A stretch of DNA of 64,000 nt from Phyllobacterium pellucidum (GCF_013327855.1 NZ_JABUMX010000002.1:1-64000); one strand, 5' to 3'. Positions 1 to 9,816 are shown, counted from the stretch's first letter. A program made the numbers and translations. The notes: generated by a model not told the origin, from the letters alone.

Positions 1-713
1 CGCAGGAACGTATCGTCGTTGCGTGTCATCTCGACACGGATGCCGGAGATCTTCTGCAATTCGTCCCGCAACTGCTGCGCGAACATCAGCGTCACATTCT
101 TTTCCAGGCTTCCGCCGGCACTCTCCGGGCCGCTGTCGATCCCGCCATGGCCGGCATCGACGACCACGGTGAACGGTTTCGGCGCCTGGCTTGCTTCACC
201 GGGAGCGGCGGACGCCAATCGATCGCCGGTTGGCGTCGATGTCGTCGAGGCCGTCGTCTGGTTCTGCGTCTTCAATGCTTCCGCAAAGGCACGGTCGGAC
301 GACGCGACGAGATCGGCAACGAGCCGGTAGCCGGGACTGTTATCGTTCTTAAGGACATCGATCCGTTCGACCGAAAATGGTCCCTTCAAGGTAAAGATGA
401 GTCGCGAACGCGTTGCGTCGATCATCCCATAGCGCACATCGGTGATGAGACCCCGCGCCTCGGTCGATTTCTTGTCGAAGCCAAAAACCGTCTTCGGCAT
501 GTCGATCGCCAGGCGATGCGGATCGCCGAGCAGCATTGTCGAAATGTCCGGCTCCTGGTCGAAATTGATGACGACGCGTGTGCGCAGTTCGTCGCCGGCT
601 GCCTGATAGGTCAAAGCGGCGAGATCGCCCGCCGCATGCGCGACAGCGCCGCCCTGCAATGAGACAACAAGGCCAAGAAATGCAGCCATGATTATCCGAC
701 GGAACACATTCAC
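1..713 (-). CDS. amiC: N-acetylmuramoyl-L-alanine amidase, 3' end outside window (partial)
   Basis: Septal peptidoglycan amidase that cleaves the bond between N-acetylmuramic acid and L-alanine in the periplasm. The reading frame runs from a GTG at 713 off the left edge, about 237 residues visible. It opens with a basic N-terminus and a hydrophobic signal segment ending near AVAHA. An AMIN domain follows (about residues 30-130, LTYQAAGDELRTRVVINF), then a linker rich in Thr, Ser and Ala. The Amidase_3 domain begins with VVVDAGHGGIDSG, whose His is a Zn ligand, and continues with EMTRNDDTFL. An ATG at 689 in the same frame is a less likely start because it would lose the basic n-region. It is transcribed away from rne. 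AMIN plus Amidase_3 is the AmiC/AmiA architecture; the catalytic Glu lies beyond the window. Confidence 0.9.
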   Translation of the reverse strand, partial: MNVFRRIIMAAFLGLVVSLQGGAVAHAAGDLAALTYQAAGDELRTRVVINFDQEPDISTMLLGDPHRLAIDMPKTVFGFDKKSTEARGLITDVRYGMIDATRSRLIFTLKGPFSVERIDVLKNDNSPGYRLVADLVASSDRAFAEALKTQNQTTASTTSTPTGDRLASAAPGEASQAPKPFTVVVDAGHGGIDSGPESAGGSLEKNVTLMFAQQLRDELQKISGIRVEMTRNDDTFL

Positions 714-1393
714 ACCTTTGAAACTGAGCGGGCAGGCAATCCCCGCAAGCACCTCTCGGCCGACCAAACACGCACTGGAAGTCTGCTCAGGGCCTATTAT
801 CTATGACTATTAGGTAAGGAGCCATGGTTAATAATCTCTTATTCAAGGTTATTTCGTTGCAGCCGTTGATGACACGATTATGAAGAAGGCCTTGTCATTA
901 AGCGACACACCTCCTAAAAGCAAAGGTGAGTTACTTTCCGCCCTCCGGAATCAGCTCTTCGATGTCACCGCAAATGCCGGAAAGACAAGCGGAGCACAGA
1001 CATGGCGGCGCGATGGCGAAGCTTCGCTGTAGGTAACCGACAAAAGGATTTGGCGCGCGCGGACAGGGATTGTCGGCAGCGCTTTGTGAACGGCAGATCG
1101 CGCAGACAAGGCGCATCGGGCCAGCCCCTAGCGGGGTGATAACAGTGGCGGCACAGCTGAAAAGCGTGCCATTCGTGAGGTCGTTTCGTCAGGAACAACA
1201 ATGTTTGGTACAGATGTGACCATAACCGGCTTACAAGCCGCGGCTGCCTCAAGGCAGGTCCGCGCGTTGCCGCGTCTGTCTGTTTCTGCGAACTTTAATA
1301 TATCCGGCAGATGTGAAGACGCGGCTCCAGATACCTTGAGGGTATCCGGGCTGTCTCGCGTTGTTAGCGTTGCAGCCGGGGAGAAGAATTATA
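714..1393. promoter_or_regulatory. Divergent amiC/rne intergenic region with structured rne leader
   Basis: 680 bp without a confidently coding frame. It should hold the promoters for both flanking genes. Close to rne the plus strand can form compact stem-loops: CGGCT/AGCCG with loop TACA at 1227-1240, CTGCC/GGCAG with loop TCAA at 1244-1257, and GATACC/GGTATC with loop TTGAG at 1330-1346. Long structured 5' UTRs are a known feature of RNase E genes, which autoregulate their mRNA; extending that to this leader is an inference. A 61-codon cysteine-rich minus-strand frame (931-1116) is discussed as a finding and not called as a gene. Confidence 0.45.
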
Positions 1394-4318
1394 ATGTCGG
1401 ACAAGATGCTAATCGACGCCTCCCACCAGGAGGAAACACGGGTTGTCGTGGTTCGCGGCAACCGGATTGAAGAATTTGACTTTGAGTCGGAACACAAGAA
1501 ACAGATCAAAGGCAATATCTATCTGGCGCGTGTCACACGCGTAGAACCATCCCTCCAGGCTGCTTTCGTCGAGTATGGCGGCAATCGCCACGGCTTCCTC
1601 GCATTCAGCGAAATTCATCCTGATTACTATCAGATCCCGGTTGCTGACCGTCAGGCGCTGATCGAAGCGGAAGCGGAAGCTGCAAGCCAGGACGAAGATC
1701 ACGAGGAACATGCAAGCGAGCAGCGCAGCCGTGATCGCAATGATCGCAGCTCGCGCAATCGCCGGCGCGGCCGTCGTGGCCCGCGTTCAGGCGAAGAATC
1801 GTCGAAGCTTGATGCCTCTTCGGAAGAGAACGCCGAGGAGAGTGCCGTCACGGACGAATCCTCTGAGGACGAAGCCGTCGTGGAAGTCGCAGCCGAAGAG
1901 GCGAGCGAATCCCAGTCTGACGAATCGGGCAGCCAGACCCGCGCGGCTTCGATTGATGCCGACGTGATTTCCGAAGCTGTCGTCGTCGACGGCGATCCGG
2001 AAGACACAGAGGACAACGAGACCCCGCGTTCGAAGAAGTCCGGTCGCCGCTCTGGCGACGACAAGGATGATGCGCACGACGAACTCGATGAAGTCGAATC
2101 GGTTGGTGCCGAGGATGCGATGGAAGAGGTGCCTACGCACCAGCGCTTTCAGCGCCGCCAGTACAACATTCAGGACGTCATCAAGCGCCGGCAGATCCTG
2201 CTCGTTCAGGTCGTCAAGGAAGAGCGCGGCAACAAGGGCGCAGCGCTGACGACGTATCTCTCGCTCGCTGGACGATATTCCGTGTTGATGCCAAACACTG
2301 CCCGTGGCGGCGGCATTTCGCGCAAGATCACCAGCGTACAGGACCGCAAGCGCCTCAAGGACATCGTCAAGGATCTCGAAGTTCCGAAAGGAATGGGCGT
2401 CATCCTGCGCACCGCCGGTGCAAACCGCACGAAGCCTGAGGTCAAGCGCGACTACGAATATCTGATGCGGTTGTGGGAGAACGTTCGAAGCCTCACCCTC
2501 GCCTCTACTGCGCCGACGCTGGTCTATGAGGAAGGCAGCCTCATCAAGCGATCGATCCGCGACCTCTATAACAAGGACATCACCGAGATCCTTGTCGCCG
2601 GCGAGAACGGCTACCGCGAGGCCAAGGACTTCATGCGCATGCTCATGCCGAGCCATGCCAAGGTCGTGCAGCCCTATCGCGAATTGACCCCGATCTTTGC
2701 CCGCAACGGAATCGAGGCGCAGCTCGACCGTATGTTGCAGCCGCAGGTGACGCTGAAATCCGGCGGCTACATCATCATCAATCAGACCGAAGCGCTCGTC
2801 GCCATCGACGTGAACTCGGGTCGTTCGACCCGCGAACACTCGATCGAAGACACCGCGCTGCAGACCAACCTCGAGGCCGCTGACGAAGTTGCGCGGCAGT
2901 TGCGGTTGCGCGACCTTGCCGGCCTCATCGTCATCGATTTCATCGATATGGAAGAGAACCGCAACAATCGTGCAGTTGAGAAGCGGCTGAAGGATTGCCT
3001 CAAGGATGACCGCGCGCGCATCCAGGTCGGCCGAATTTCGCATTTCGGTCTGCTCGAAATGTCGCGCCAGCGCATCCGCGCCAGTGTTCTCGAAAGCACG
3101 ACACAGGTCTGCGCCATGTGCGGCGGCACCGGGCATGTGCGCTCGGCCTCGTCGATTGCGCTGCACGTCATGCGCTCGATCGAGGAATACCTGCTGCGCC
3201 ATTCGCAGAACAATATCATCGTACGTACCACCGTTCCGACGGCGCTTTACGTACTCAATCACAAGCGCCAGAATCTTGCCGATCTCGAGGCTCGTTTTGG
3301 TCTGACGATCAGCATCGAGGCCGATGACAGCGTTGGTGCGCAGCACTTCGCCATCGACAAGGGTTCGATCGCACTCGGTCCCATCGTTCTGCTGGCAGAG
3401 ACCCCGACGCTCGGCATCGCCGACGATTTCGAGGATGCCGATATTCCGGTCGAAGAAGCTGATGAAGTCGAAGACGTTCAGGCGGCCGACACGGCCCGCG
3501 TCGACGGCGACGACGGTTCGCGCAAGCGCCGGCGCAAGCGGCGGCGGCGTGGCGGACGTGACCGTCAGGAAGCTGCCGCGGGCGAGCCGGGCCAATCAAT
3601 CCGCAGCGACGACGATGCGGACGATGCAGATCAACCGCCCGTTCCAGGCGAGGATGCCGCAGCGAAGAAAGCACGCGAAGATGAGAACGAACGGCGCAAG
3701 AAGCGTCGCCGTGGTCGCCGTGGCGGCCGCAAGAACCGTCGCGACGGCGATGACGGCGATAATTACATCGCTGCAAAAGCCGTCCCCGACGCGGAACCGG
3801 TGTTCGTAACCATACCGCTTCCGGACTTTGCCAAGGCAAAGACGATCGAGACGGTCGCCGACGAGGCCGAAGCTGCCTCCGTCGTCGCTGCGGTCGAGAC
3901 ACCTGCGGTCGAGTCAGTGGCCGAAGGGGTGCTTGCGGTTATCGAAGAAGCGCCCGCCAAGAAACCGGCCAAGCGCAAGTCGCGAGCAAAGGCTGCCGCC
4001 GAACCGGCGGAGGCCGCCGCCGAGCCAGTGGAAACCGTCGCCGAAGCTCCGGCCAAGCCGAAGCGTGCACCGCGCAAGTCAACGAAGAAGGCCGTTGTCG
4101 AAGAGGCGGTTACTGCCGAGGAATCGCCCGCGCCGCAGCCCGAGACAGTCGAAGCCGAAGCGCCTGCGCAAGCGAAAGCAGAGCCGGTCGCTGCCGAACC
4201 GAAGCAAGAGAAAGTTCCGAGCGAGCCGGTCGTTACATCTACCGTTGCTACGGAAAAGAAGAGCGAAGGTGAAGCGCAACCGAAGCGTGGCTGGTGGCAG
4301 AAGAAGGGTTTCTTCTGA
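1394..4318 (+). CDS. rne: Ribonuclease E
   Basis: Endoribonuclease and degradosome scaffold for mRNA decay and rRNA/tRNA processing, 974 aa. The ATG at 1394 follows a GGGGAG Shine-Dalgarno at 1378. The S1 domain starts near residue 36 (GNIYLARVTRVEPSLQAAF), is interrupted at about 93-255 by a highly charged insertion (acidic and Ser-rich with an Arg patch RNRRRGRRGPR), and resumes at YNIQDVIKRRQILLVQ. The DNase I-like catalytic core has the magnesium aspartates D472 (AIDVNSGRSTR) and D515 (GLIVIDFIDMEE). The Zn-link CAMCGGTG has C573 and C576. The C-terminal third is low-complexity, with Arg-rich blocks (KRRRKRRRRGGRDR, ERRKKRRRGRRGGRK) and Ala/Glu/Pro repeats, and ends in GWWQKKGFF, common in alphaproteobacterial RNase E. 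A terminator follows at 4350. Confidence 0.97.
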   Translation: MSDKMLIDASHQEETRVVVVRGNRIEEFDFESEHKKQIKGNIYLARVTRVEPSLQAAFVEYGGNRHGFLAFSEIHPDYYQIPVADRQALIEAEAEAASQDEDHEEHASEQRSRDRNDRSSRNRRRGRRGPRSGEESSKLDASSEENAEESAVTDESSEDEAVVEVAAEEASESQSDESGSQTRAASIDADVISEAVVVDGDPEDTEDNETPRSKKSGRRSGDDKDDAHDELDEVESVGAEDAMEEVPTHQRFQRRQYNIQDVIKRRQILLVQVVKEERGNKGAALTTYLSLAGRYSVLMPNTARGGGISRKITSVQDRKRLKDIVKDLEVPKGMGVILRTAGANRTKPEVKRDYEYLMRLWENVRSLTLASTAPTLVYEEGSLIKRSIRDLYNKDITEILVAGENGYREAKDFMRMLMPSHAKVVQPYRELTPIFARNGIEAQLDRMLQPQVTLKSGGYIIINQTEALVAIDVNSGRSTREHSIEDTALQTNLEAADEVARQLRLRDLAGLIVIDFIDMEENRNNRAVEKRLKDCLKDDRARIQVGRISHFGLLEMSRQRIRASVLESTTQVCAMCGGTGHVRSASSIALHVMRSIEEYLLRHSQNNIIVRTTVPTALYVLNHKRQNLADLEARFGLTISIEADDSVGAQHFAIDKGSIALGPIVLLAETPTLGIADDFEDADIPVEEADEVEDVQAADTARVDGDDGSRKRRRKRRRRGGRDRQEAAAGEPGQSIRSDDDADDADQPPVPGEDAAAKKAREDENERRKKRRRGRRGGRKNRRDGDDGDNYIAAKAVPDAEPVFVTIPLPDFAKAKTIETVADEAEAASVVAAVETPAVESVAEGVLAVIEEAPAKKPAKRKSRAKAAAEPAEAAAEPVETVAEAPAKPKRAPRKSTKKAVVEEAVTAEESPAPQPETVEAEAPAQAKAEPVAAEPKQEKVPSEPVVTSTVATEKKSEGEAQPKRGWWQKKGFF

Positions 4319-4349
4319 GCCGCGATCGATTGAATTGAAGACAAGAGGA

Positions 4350-4375
4350 ACCGGCATTCGTGCCGGTTTTTCTTT
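4350..4375 (+). terminator. Rho-independent terminator of rne
   Basis: Perfect 7-bp stem ACCGGCA/TGCCGGT with a TTCG tetraloop, followed by TTTTCTTT. It starts 32 bp after the rne stop codon. Confidence 0.92.
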
Positions 4376-4493
4376 ATGAAAGCCGGTATTTGGCTTGTTG
4401 CGCCGCAGATTTGCCGAATTGGGCAGATTTCACAAGGTAGGAGGAGCTTGGGCTCCCTTTCATTCGAAGTTCGATTTCGATACCAATGGGACT

Positions 4494-5888
4494 ATGATGA
4501 CAATTCGCCGTTCATGCCGCTCGCTCGCCTCCATGATGCGCCCCACTCTCATCGCCCTGACCGCGGGCGCGCTGGTGGTTGCCCAAGGCGCAGTCGCTCT
4601 TGCCCAGTCCCAATCATTGCCAATCGTCCGCGATGCCGAGATCGAGGCGCTGGTTACGGACTACGCAACGCCGATCATCAATGCGGCTGGCCTCGGCAAG
4701 CGTGCGATCAAGGTCGTCCTCGTCAACAACAGCAGTTTCAACGCTTTCGTTGACGGGCGCCGCATCTTCATCAACACCGGCGCGTTGCTGCAAGCCGAAA
4801 CGCCCAACGAAATCATCGGCGTCATCGCCCACGAAACCGGCCATCTTGCCGGCGGCCACCAATTCAAGTTGCGCGAGCAATTGGCCAACGCAAAGACCAT
4901 GGCCGTGGTAGCGGGCCTTCTCGGCGTCGGCGCTATCGTCGGCGGCGCCGCTGCGGGCGCGAGCGGCCTGTCGAAGGCAGGAGCCGGTATCGCGATGGGC
5001 GCGCCGGAAGTCGCGATGCGCAGCCTGCTCAATTATCAGCGTACGGAAGAGATGGCGGCGGATCGTTCGGCCATAACCTACCTTGCCGCAACCCAACAAT
5101 CGGCCAAGGGCATGCTCACGACTTTCGAGCGTTTCTCCAACGCCCTGTCGCTGACGGGCACGCGCATGGATCCCTACCGCATCAGCCACCCGCTGCCGCG
5201 TGAGCGCATTGCCAACCTCGAGACGCTGGCCCGGGCAAGCCCCTATTTCGACAAGAAGGACAGCCCTGCGCTGCAGCAGCGTCACGATCTGATGCGCGGC
5301 AAGATCGCCGCCTATACCGGCGGGGGCGCCAGCGTCCTGCAAACCTTCCGCAAGGATCCACAAAATATCGGCGCCCGTTACGGCGACGCGATCGCCACCT
5401 ATCTCAATGGCTCGGCGCAATCGGCCTTGACGAAGCTTGATCCGCTGATCAAGGAGCAACCGAAAAACCCGTATTTCTACGAGATGCGCGGCGAAATGCT
5501 GTTAAAGCAGAACAAGGTGCAGGATGCTGCCAACGCCTTCGAGAAAGCAAGTTCACTCGATCCGCGCAAGTCCGGTCTGATCCGAATGAACTACGGCCGC
5601 GCCTTAATGCTGACGGGAACGCCGGCGAACCTCAAGATTGCCGTCGACGAACTCAAGACGAGCATAGGCCGCGACCGCGAGTCCCCGGCGGGCTACGCCT
5701 ATCTGGCCCAGGCCTATGGGCAGATGGGTGACATGGCGCTCTCCGATCTCGCCAGCGCGAACGAAAAATTCTATTCGGGCAAGATCCAGGACGCTCAAAT
5801 CTTCGCGACCCGTGCACAACGTGGCTTGAAAAGCGGCTCGCCCGAGTGGATACAGGCTCAGGACATTATCAGCGCCAAGCGCAAGTAA
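4494..5888 (+). CDS. Periplasmic M48 family zinc metalloprotease with TPR domain (BepA/YfgC-like)
   Basis: Secreted metalloprotease of about 464 aa, probably acting in outer-membrane protein quality control like BepA. An Arg-rich N-terminus and hydrophobic segment ending in VALAQS form a signal peptide. The M48 domain carries the zinc site HETGH (H113, E114, H117), and the third-ligand region TEEMAADRSA lies at about residues 184-194. Hydrophobic Gly/Ala-rich helices separate the two, as usual in this family. The C-terminal half holds TPR-like helices (FYEMRGEMLLKQNKVQDAANAFEKA). Two tandem ATGs at 4494 and 4497 begin the signal peptide; in-frame codons back to 4395 would precede it with non-signal sequence. 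The gene for a periplasmic thiol oxidoreductase follows 50 bp later on the same strand. Confidence 0.9.
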   Translation: MMTIRRSCRSLASMMRPTLIALTAGALVVAQGAVALAQSQSLPIVRDAEIEALVTDYATPIINAAGLGKRAIKVVLVNNSSFNAFVDGRRIFINTGALLQAETPNEIIGVIAHETGHLAGGHQFKLREQLANAKTMAVVAGLLGVGAIVGGAAAGASGLSKAGAGIAMGAPEVAMRSLLNYQRTEEMAADRSAITYLAATQQSAKGMLTTFERFSNALSLTGTRMDPYRISHPLPRERIANLETLARASPYFDKKDSPALQQRHDLMRGKIAAYTGGGASVLQTFRKDPQNIGARYGDAIATYLNGSAQSALTKLDPLIKEQPKNPYFYEMRGEMLLKQNKVQDAANAFEKASSLDPRKSGLIRMNYGRALMLTGTPANLKIAVDELKTSIGRDRESPAGYAYLAQAYGQMGDMALSDLASANEKFYSGKIQDAQIFATRAQRGLKSGSPEWIQAQDIISAKRK

Positions 5889-5938
5889 GATGCGGCAATC
5901 CCTCAAGGGACACAGTTTTTGAAGAAGGATACTCCATA

Positions 5939-6730
5939 ATGGCAAAAGTCGCTCTGATCGGCGCAGCCGCAGGCCTCGTCAGCATCGCCGCATTGGCGCT
6001 CGGCTATCACGCAGGCCGGACCGATCTCATGGCCTCCGCACCGGACAAGACCGCGGTTACCGCTTCGACCACCGATCGCACCGAGATCGAAGGCATCGTG
6101 CGCAACTATCTGATCAACAATCCCGAGGTCATGCTCGAAGTTCAGACCGCGCTCAATACCAAGCAGGAAGCGGCGCAGAAGGAAGCCTCGACGCAGGTTA
6201 TCGGCGAAAACAAGGACAAGATATTCCAGTCCGCCAATGACGCTGTTTTCGGCAATCCCACGGGCGATGTGACCATCGTCGAGTTCTTCGACTATAATTG
6301 CGGCTACTGCAAGAAGGCGCTCCCCGATATGGACGCGTTGCTGAAGAGCGATCCGAACCTGCGCTTCGTCATGAAGGAATTCCCGATCCTCGGGGCCGAT
6401 TCGACGCGGGCGCATATCGTCGCCAAGGCATTCAAGGCGGTCATGCCCGAAAAATATCTCGAATTCCACCGCGACCTTCTCGGCGGCGAAGGACGTGCGA
6501 CCGAAGCTTCCGCCATGGCGATCGCCGTCAAGCTCGGCGCCAATGAAGCGCAGATCCGCGAAAAGATGAATTCGCCTGAGATCACAAAGAGCTTCCAGGA
6601 AACCTATGACCTCGCAAATAACCTCAGCATCACCGGCACTCCATCCTATGTCGTCGGAACCGAAGTAGTGCCCGGCGCCCTCGGTGCGGACGCATTGGCC
6701 GAGCGGATCAGCCATATTCGCAACAAATAG
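5939..6730 (+). CDS. DsbA family periplasmic thiol-disulfide oxidoreductase
   Basis: Thioredoxin-fold protein of 263 aa anchored or exported by an N-terminal hydrophobic segment (ALIGAAAGLVSIAALALG). A coiled N-terminal region (EVMLEVQTALNTKQEAAQKE) resembles the trimerisation stalk of ScsC-like proteins. The redox motif CGYC (C121, C124) follows FFDYN, and the cis-proline loop is TGTPSYVVG. It probably oxidises or isomerises disulfides in exported proteins. ATG 5939 has a GAAGGA Shine-Dalgarno at 5924. It sits immediately downstream of the M48 protease gene, consistent with a shared envelope role, which is an inference. Isomerase versus oxidase activity cannot be told from the sequence. Confidence 0.92.
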   Translation: MAKVALIGAAAGLVSIAALALGYHAGRTDLMASAPDKTAVTASTTDRTEIEGIVRNYLINNPEVMLEVQTALNTKQEAAQKEASTQVIGENKDKIFQSANDAVFGNPTGDVTIVEFFDYNCGYCKKALPDMDALLKSDPNLRFVMKEFPILGADSTRAHIVAKAFKAVMPEKYLEFHRDLLGGEGRATEASAMAIAVKLGANEAQIREKMNSPEITKSFQETYDLANNLSITGTPSYVVGTEVVPGALGADALAERISHIRNK

Positions 6731-6854
6731 GTCTGAATATTTACTTCTGACTGCGAAAACCCGTTGTGGACAAGCAATAACGTGACTTTGCAGGCTTTTC
6801 GCTTGCCGATAAGCCGTCTATATGGGACCAGCATTTTCGAACCGTCCGGTAATC

Positions 6855-7298
6855 ATGAAGCAAACGATCTTCGTCCTCAACGGCCCAAACCTCAACATGC
6901 TTGGCAAGCGTGAGCCGGGTATCTATGGCGCCGTGACTCTGGACGACATCGAAGCCATGTGCCGGACCGAAGCCGAGGCACTCGGCTGCAAGATTGATTT
7001 CCGCCAGTCCAATCATGAGGGTGATCTGGTCAGCTGGATACAGGAGGCAGGCGAGCAGAAGGCATTGGTGTTGATCAATCCCGCCGCCTATACGCATACC
7101 TCCATCGCGCTGCATGACGCTATAAGGGCGGCATCTGTAACGCTGGTGGAAGTTCACCTTTCCAACATCCACGCACGCGAGTCGTTCCGCCACCACTCCT
7201 ACGTTTCCTCTTTGGCCAAAGGGGTGATATGTGGCTTCGGGGCCGACGGCTACCTGATGGGCTTGCGCGCACTCATCAAGCTGGCAACGCCGCAGTAG
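6855..7298 (+). CDS. aroQ: 3-dehydroquinate dehydratase, type II
   Basis: Cytoplasmic shikimate-pathway enzyme converting 3-dehydroquinate to 3-dehydroshikimate, 147 aa, the usual dodecameric type II length. Visible signature residues: R19 and Y24 in the flexible lid ([10 protein letters not shown]), N75 (LINPAAYTH) and H101 ([11 protein letters not shown]), matching the catalytic set of the family. The start is ATG 6855; an upstream in-frame ATG at 6822 would add eleven unsupported residues. accB follows 37 bp later on the same strand, the common alphaproteobacterial order aroQ-accB-accC. Confidence 0.96.
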   Translation: MKQTIFVLNGPNLNMLGKREPGIYGAVTLDDIEAMCRTEAEALGCKIDFRQSNHEGDLVSWIQEAGEQKALVLINPAAYTHTSIALHDAIRAASVTLVEVHLSNIHARESFRHHSYVSSLAKGVICGFGADGYLMGLRALIKLATPQ

Positions 7299-7335
7299 CT
7301 GGCAGTGCCAATCAGAATAAGGGGCTTGAAAAAGC

Positions 7336-7815
7336 ATGGCTAACAGAACCACCGGGATCGACAAGGTCATGATCCGCGATCTCGCGGAAATCCTGAACGA
7401 TACGGACCTCACCGACATCGAAATCGAGCAGGGCGACCTTCGCATCCGCGTTTCGCGCCAGGTCACCGTGCAGGCGGCAGCCCCGCAGCCGTTCTATGCG
7501 CAGGCTCCGGCGGCCGGTCCCGCTCAGCCAGCATCGCCCGCAGCGTCTGCGCCGGCGGCAGCGCCCGCCGCCGATCCCTCGAAGAATGCCATCCCCTCAC
7601 CAATGGTCGGGACCGTCTATCTTGCGCCCGCACCCGGCGCACGCGACTTCATCCAGGTCGGTACCCAGGTGAAAGAAGGCCAGACGCTTCTGATCATCGA
7701 AGCGATGAAGACCATGAACCAGATCCCCTCGCCGCGCGCCGGCACAGTCACCGCAATCCTCGTAGCGGATTCCCAGCCCGTCGAATATGGCGAGCTGCTG
7801 GTCGTGATTGAGTGA
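7336..7815 (+). CDS. accB: Acetyl-CoA carboxylase biotin carboxyl carrier protein
   Basis: Biotin carrier subunit of acetyl-CoA carboxylase, 159 aa, first committed step of fatty acid synthesis. The N-terminal helix ([20 protein letters not shown]) is followed by a Pro/Ala-rich flexible linker (about residues 55-85) and a C-terminal biotinyl domain with the biotin-attachment motif EAMKTM, lysine K125. [18 protein letters not shown] starts the barrel. ATG 7336 has GGGGCTTGAAA upstream. accC begins 31 bp downstream, so the two are almost certainly cotranscribed. Confidence 0.97.
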   Translation: MANRTTGIDKVMIRDLAEILNDTDLTDIEIEQGDLRIRVSRQVTVQAAAPQPFYAQAPAAGPAQPASPAASAPAAAPAADPSKNAIPSPMVGTVYLAPAPGARDFIQVGTQVKEGQTLLIIEAMKTMNQIPSPRAGTVTAILVADSQPVEYGELLVVIE

Positions 7816-7846
7816 TGCCGGACCCCGTGGGTGAATCGAGAGCGTG

Positions 7847-9205
7847 ATGTTTCAGAAAATTCTCATAGCCAACCGCGGTGAAATCGCCCTGCGCGTCCTG
7901 CGGGCCTGCAAGGAACTCGGCATCCAGACGGTGGCTGTCCATTCGACCGCCGATGCTGATGCCATGCATGTACGGCTCGCCGACGAAAGCGTCTGCATTG
8001 GACCGCCGCCCTCGCGCGAAAGCTATCTGAACATTCATCAGATCGTTGCCGCCTGCGAAATCACCGGCGCGGACGCCATTCACCCCGGTTACGGCTTCCT
8101 GTCGGAAAATGCCAAATTCGCCGAGATCCTCGAGGCGCACAATATCACCTTCATCGGGCCTACCGCCGCGCATATCCGCGTCATGGGCGACAAGATTGAA
8201 GCCAAGCGTACGGCGAAGCGCCTCGGTATTCCGGTTGTACCGGGTTCCGACGGCGGCGTCACCGACGACAAGGAAGCTGCGCGCATTGCGGCGGAGATCG
8301 GTTATCCGGTTATCATCAAAGCCTCCGCCGGCGGCGGCGGCCGCGGCATGAAGGTGGCGCTCAACGAGGACGAACTGTCGATCGCGCTGTCCACGGCGCG
8401 CACGGAAGCCGGTGCCGCTTTTGGTGACGATGCCGTCTACATAGAAAAATACCTGCAAAAGCCCCGCCATATCGAAGTTCAGGTCATGGGCGATGGAAAT
8501 GGCAAGGCGGTACACCTTGGCGAACGCGACTGTTCCTTGCAACGCCGGCACCAGAAGGTCTGGGAAGAGGCCAACTCACCAGCCCTGAACTCCGACGAGC
8601 GCGAGCGCATCGGCATGATCTGCGCGAACGCCATGGCCGACATGGGCTATCGCGGGGCCGGCACGATCGAGTTCCTCTACGAAAATGGCGAATTCTATTT
8701 CATCGAAATGAACACGCGTCTTCAGGTCGAGCATCCGGTGACCGAGGCGATTACCGGCATCGATCTTGTACATGAGCAGATTCGCGTCGCCTCGGGCGGC
8801 GGGCTTTCGGTAACCCAGGAGGAGATTCGCTTCTCCGGCCACGCCATCGAATGCCGCATCAACGCCGAAGACCCGCGCACGTTCACGCCCTCGCCGGGCA
8901 AAATCACGCATTTCCACACACCCGGCGGCCTTGGCATTCGCGTCGATTCCGGCGTCTATTCCGGCTACAAGATCCCGCCCTATTATGACAGCCTCATCGG
9001 CAAGCTCATCGTTCACGGCCGCAACCGCGTCGAATGCATGATGCGCCTGCGCCGGGCGCTCGATGAATTCGTCGTCGACGGGATAAAGACCACACTTCCC
9101 CTCTTCCAGGATCTGATCAACAATCCTGATATCGCCAATGGCGACTATGACATTCACTGGCTGGAGAAATATCTGGCCGGAGATACCGCAGAAGAAGAGG
9201 CATGA
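7847..9205 (+). CDS. accC: Acetyl-CoA carboxylase biotin carboxylase subunit
   Basis: ATP-dependent carboxylation of biotin on AccB, 452 aa. The ATP-grasp fold is evident: N-terminal [16 protein letters not shown], the glycine-rich ATP loop [14 protein letters not shown], the catalytic segment [17 protein letters not shown], and [14 protein letters not shown] near the active site, followed by the C-terminal ECRINAEDP region. The ATG at 7847 is chosen over the adjacent GTG at 7844; a GAGAG Shine-Dalgarno lies at 7838. The stop overlaps the start of aat by four bases (ATGA), so translation is likely coupled. Confidence 0.97.
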   Translation: MFQKILIANRGEIALRVLRACKELGIQTVAVHSTADADAMHVRLADESVCIGPPPSRESYLNIHQIVAACEITGADAIHPGYGFLSENAKFAEILEAHNITFIGPTAAHIRVMGDKIEAKRTAKRLGIPVVPGSDGGVTDDKEAARIAAEIGYPVIIKASAGGGGRGMKVALNEDELSIALSTARTEAGAAFGDDAVYIEKYLQKPRHIEVQVMGDGNGKAVHLGERDCSLQRRHQKVWEEANSPALNSDERERIGMICANAMADMGYRGAGTIEFLYENGEFYFIEMNTRLQVEHPVTEAITGIDLVHEQIRVASGGGLSVTQEEIRFSGHAIECRINAEDPRTFTPSPGKITHFHTPGGLGIRVDSGVYSGYKIPPYYDSLIGKLIVHGRNRVECMMRLRRALDEFVVDGIKTTLPLFQDLINNPDIANGDYDIHWLEKYLAGDTAEEEA

Positions 9206-9816
9206 CGGGCAATAACCCGGTAGAATCTTTCAAAATCGACCCCGCGTTGCTGTTGCGTGCCTACGCGACCGGGGTCTTTCCGATGGCCGAAGAGGCCGAC
9301 AATCCGGAAATATTCTGGGTGCGCCCGGAAAAGCGCGGCATTATCCCGTTTGAGAATTTTCACGTCTCGCGCAGTCTGCGCAAGACCGTGCGCCAGGGTC
9401 GCTTCTCCATCCGGCTCGACAGCGATTTCGCCAGCGTCATCGCCGGATGCGCCAGCGGGTCGGGCGAGCGTTCCCGCACCTGGATCAACCAGCCGATCCG
9501 CGAGGCCTATGGCAAGCTGTTCGAACTCGGTTACTGCCATACCGTGGAAGCCTGGCTTGACGGCCGCCTCGTCGGTGGGCTCTACGGTATCGCCCTCGGG
9601 TCGGCCTTCTTCGGGGAAAGCATGTTTTCGCGCGAGCGCGACGCCTCCAAGGTCTGCCTCGTCCACCTTGTCGGTCACCTGATCGAGAAGGGCTTTACGC
9701 TCCTCGACACACAGTTCACCACGAACCATCTCGAGAGCTTCGGTGCAGTCGAGGTGCCGCGCCGCCAGTACCAGAAGATGCTGGAAAACGCACTGGCGCA
9801 GTCCGCGGAATTCTGA
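9202..9816 (+). CDS. aat: Leucyl/phenylalanyl-tRNA--protein transferase
   Basis: N-end rule enzyme that transfers Leu or Phe to proteins with N-terminal Arg or Lys, marking them for ClpAP. 204 aa, normal length. Family motifs are present: [27 protein letters not shown], the substrate-pocket segment [11 protein letters not shown], and [10 protein letters not shown], plus [14 protein letters not shown] near the C-terminus. Its ATG lies inside the accC stop (ATGA), making it the last gene of an accB-accC-aat operon, an arrangement common in Rhizobiales. Confidence 0.96.
   Translation: MTGNNPVESFKIDPALLLRAYATGVFPMAEEADNPEIFWVRPEKRGIIPFENFHVSRSLRKTVRQGRFSIRLDSDFASVIAGCASGSGERSRTWINQPIREAYGKLFELGYCHTVEAWLDGRLVGGLYGIALGSAFFGESMFSRERDASKVCLVHLVGHLIEKGFTLLDTQFTTNHLESFGAVEVPRRQYQKMLENALAQSAEF

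Noticed and set aside
349..771. 140-codon minus-strand frame at the left edge
   Set aside because: It lies in a different frame from the AMIN/Amidase_3 protein, which has clear domain motifs and runs off the window edge.
1787..3595. 602-codon minus-strand frame inside rne
   Set aside because: Antisense of a GC-rich gene with biased third positions; no family features, whereas the plus strand encodes RNase E.
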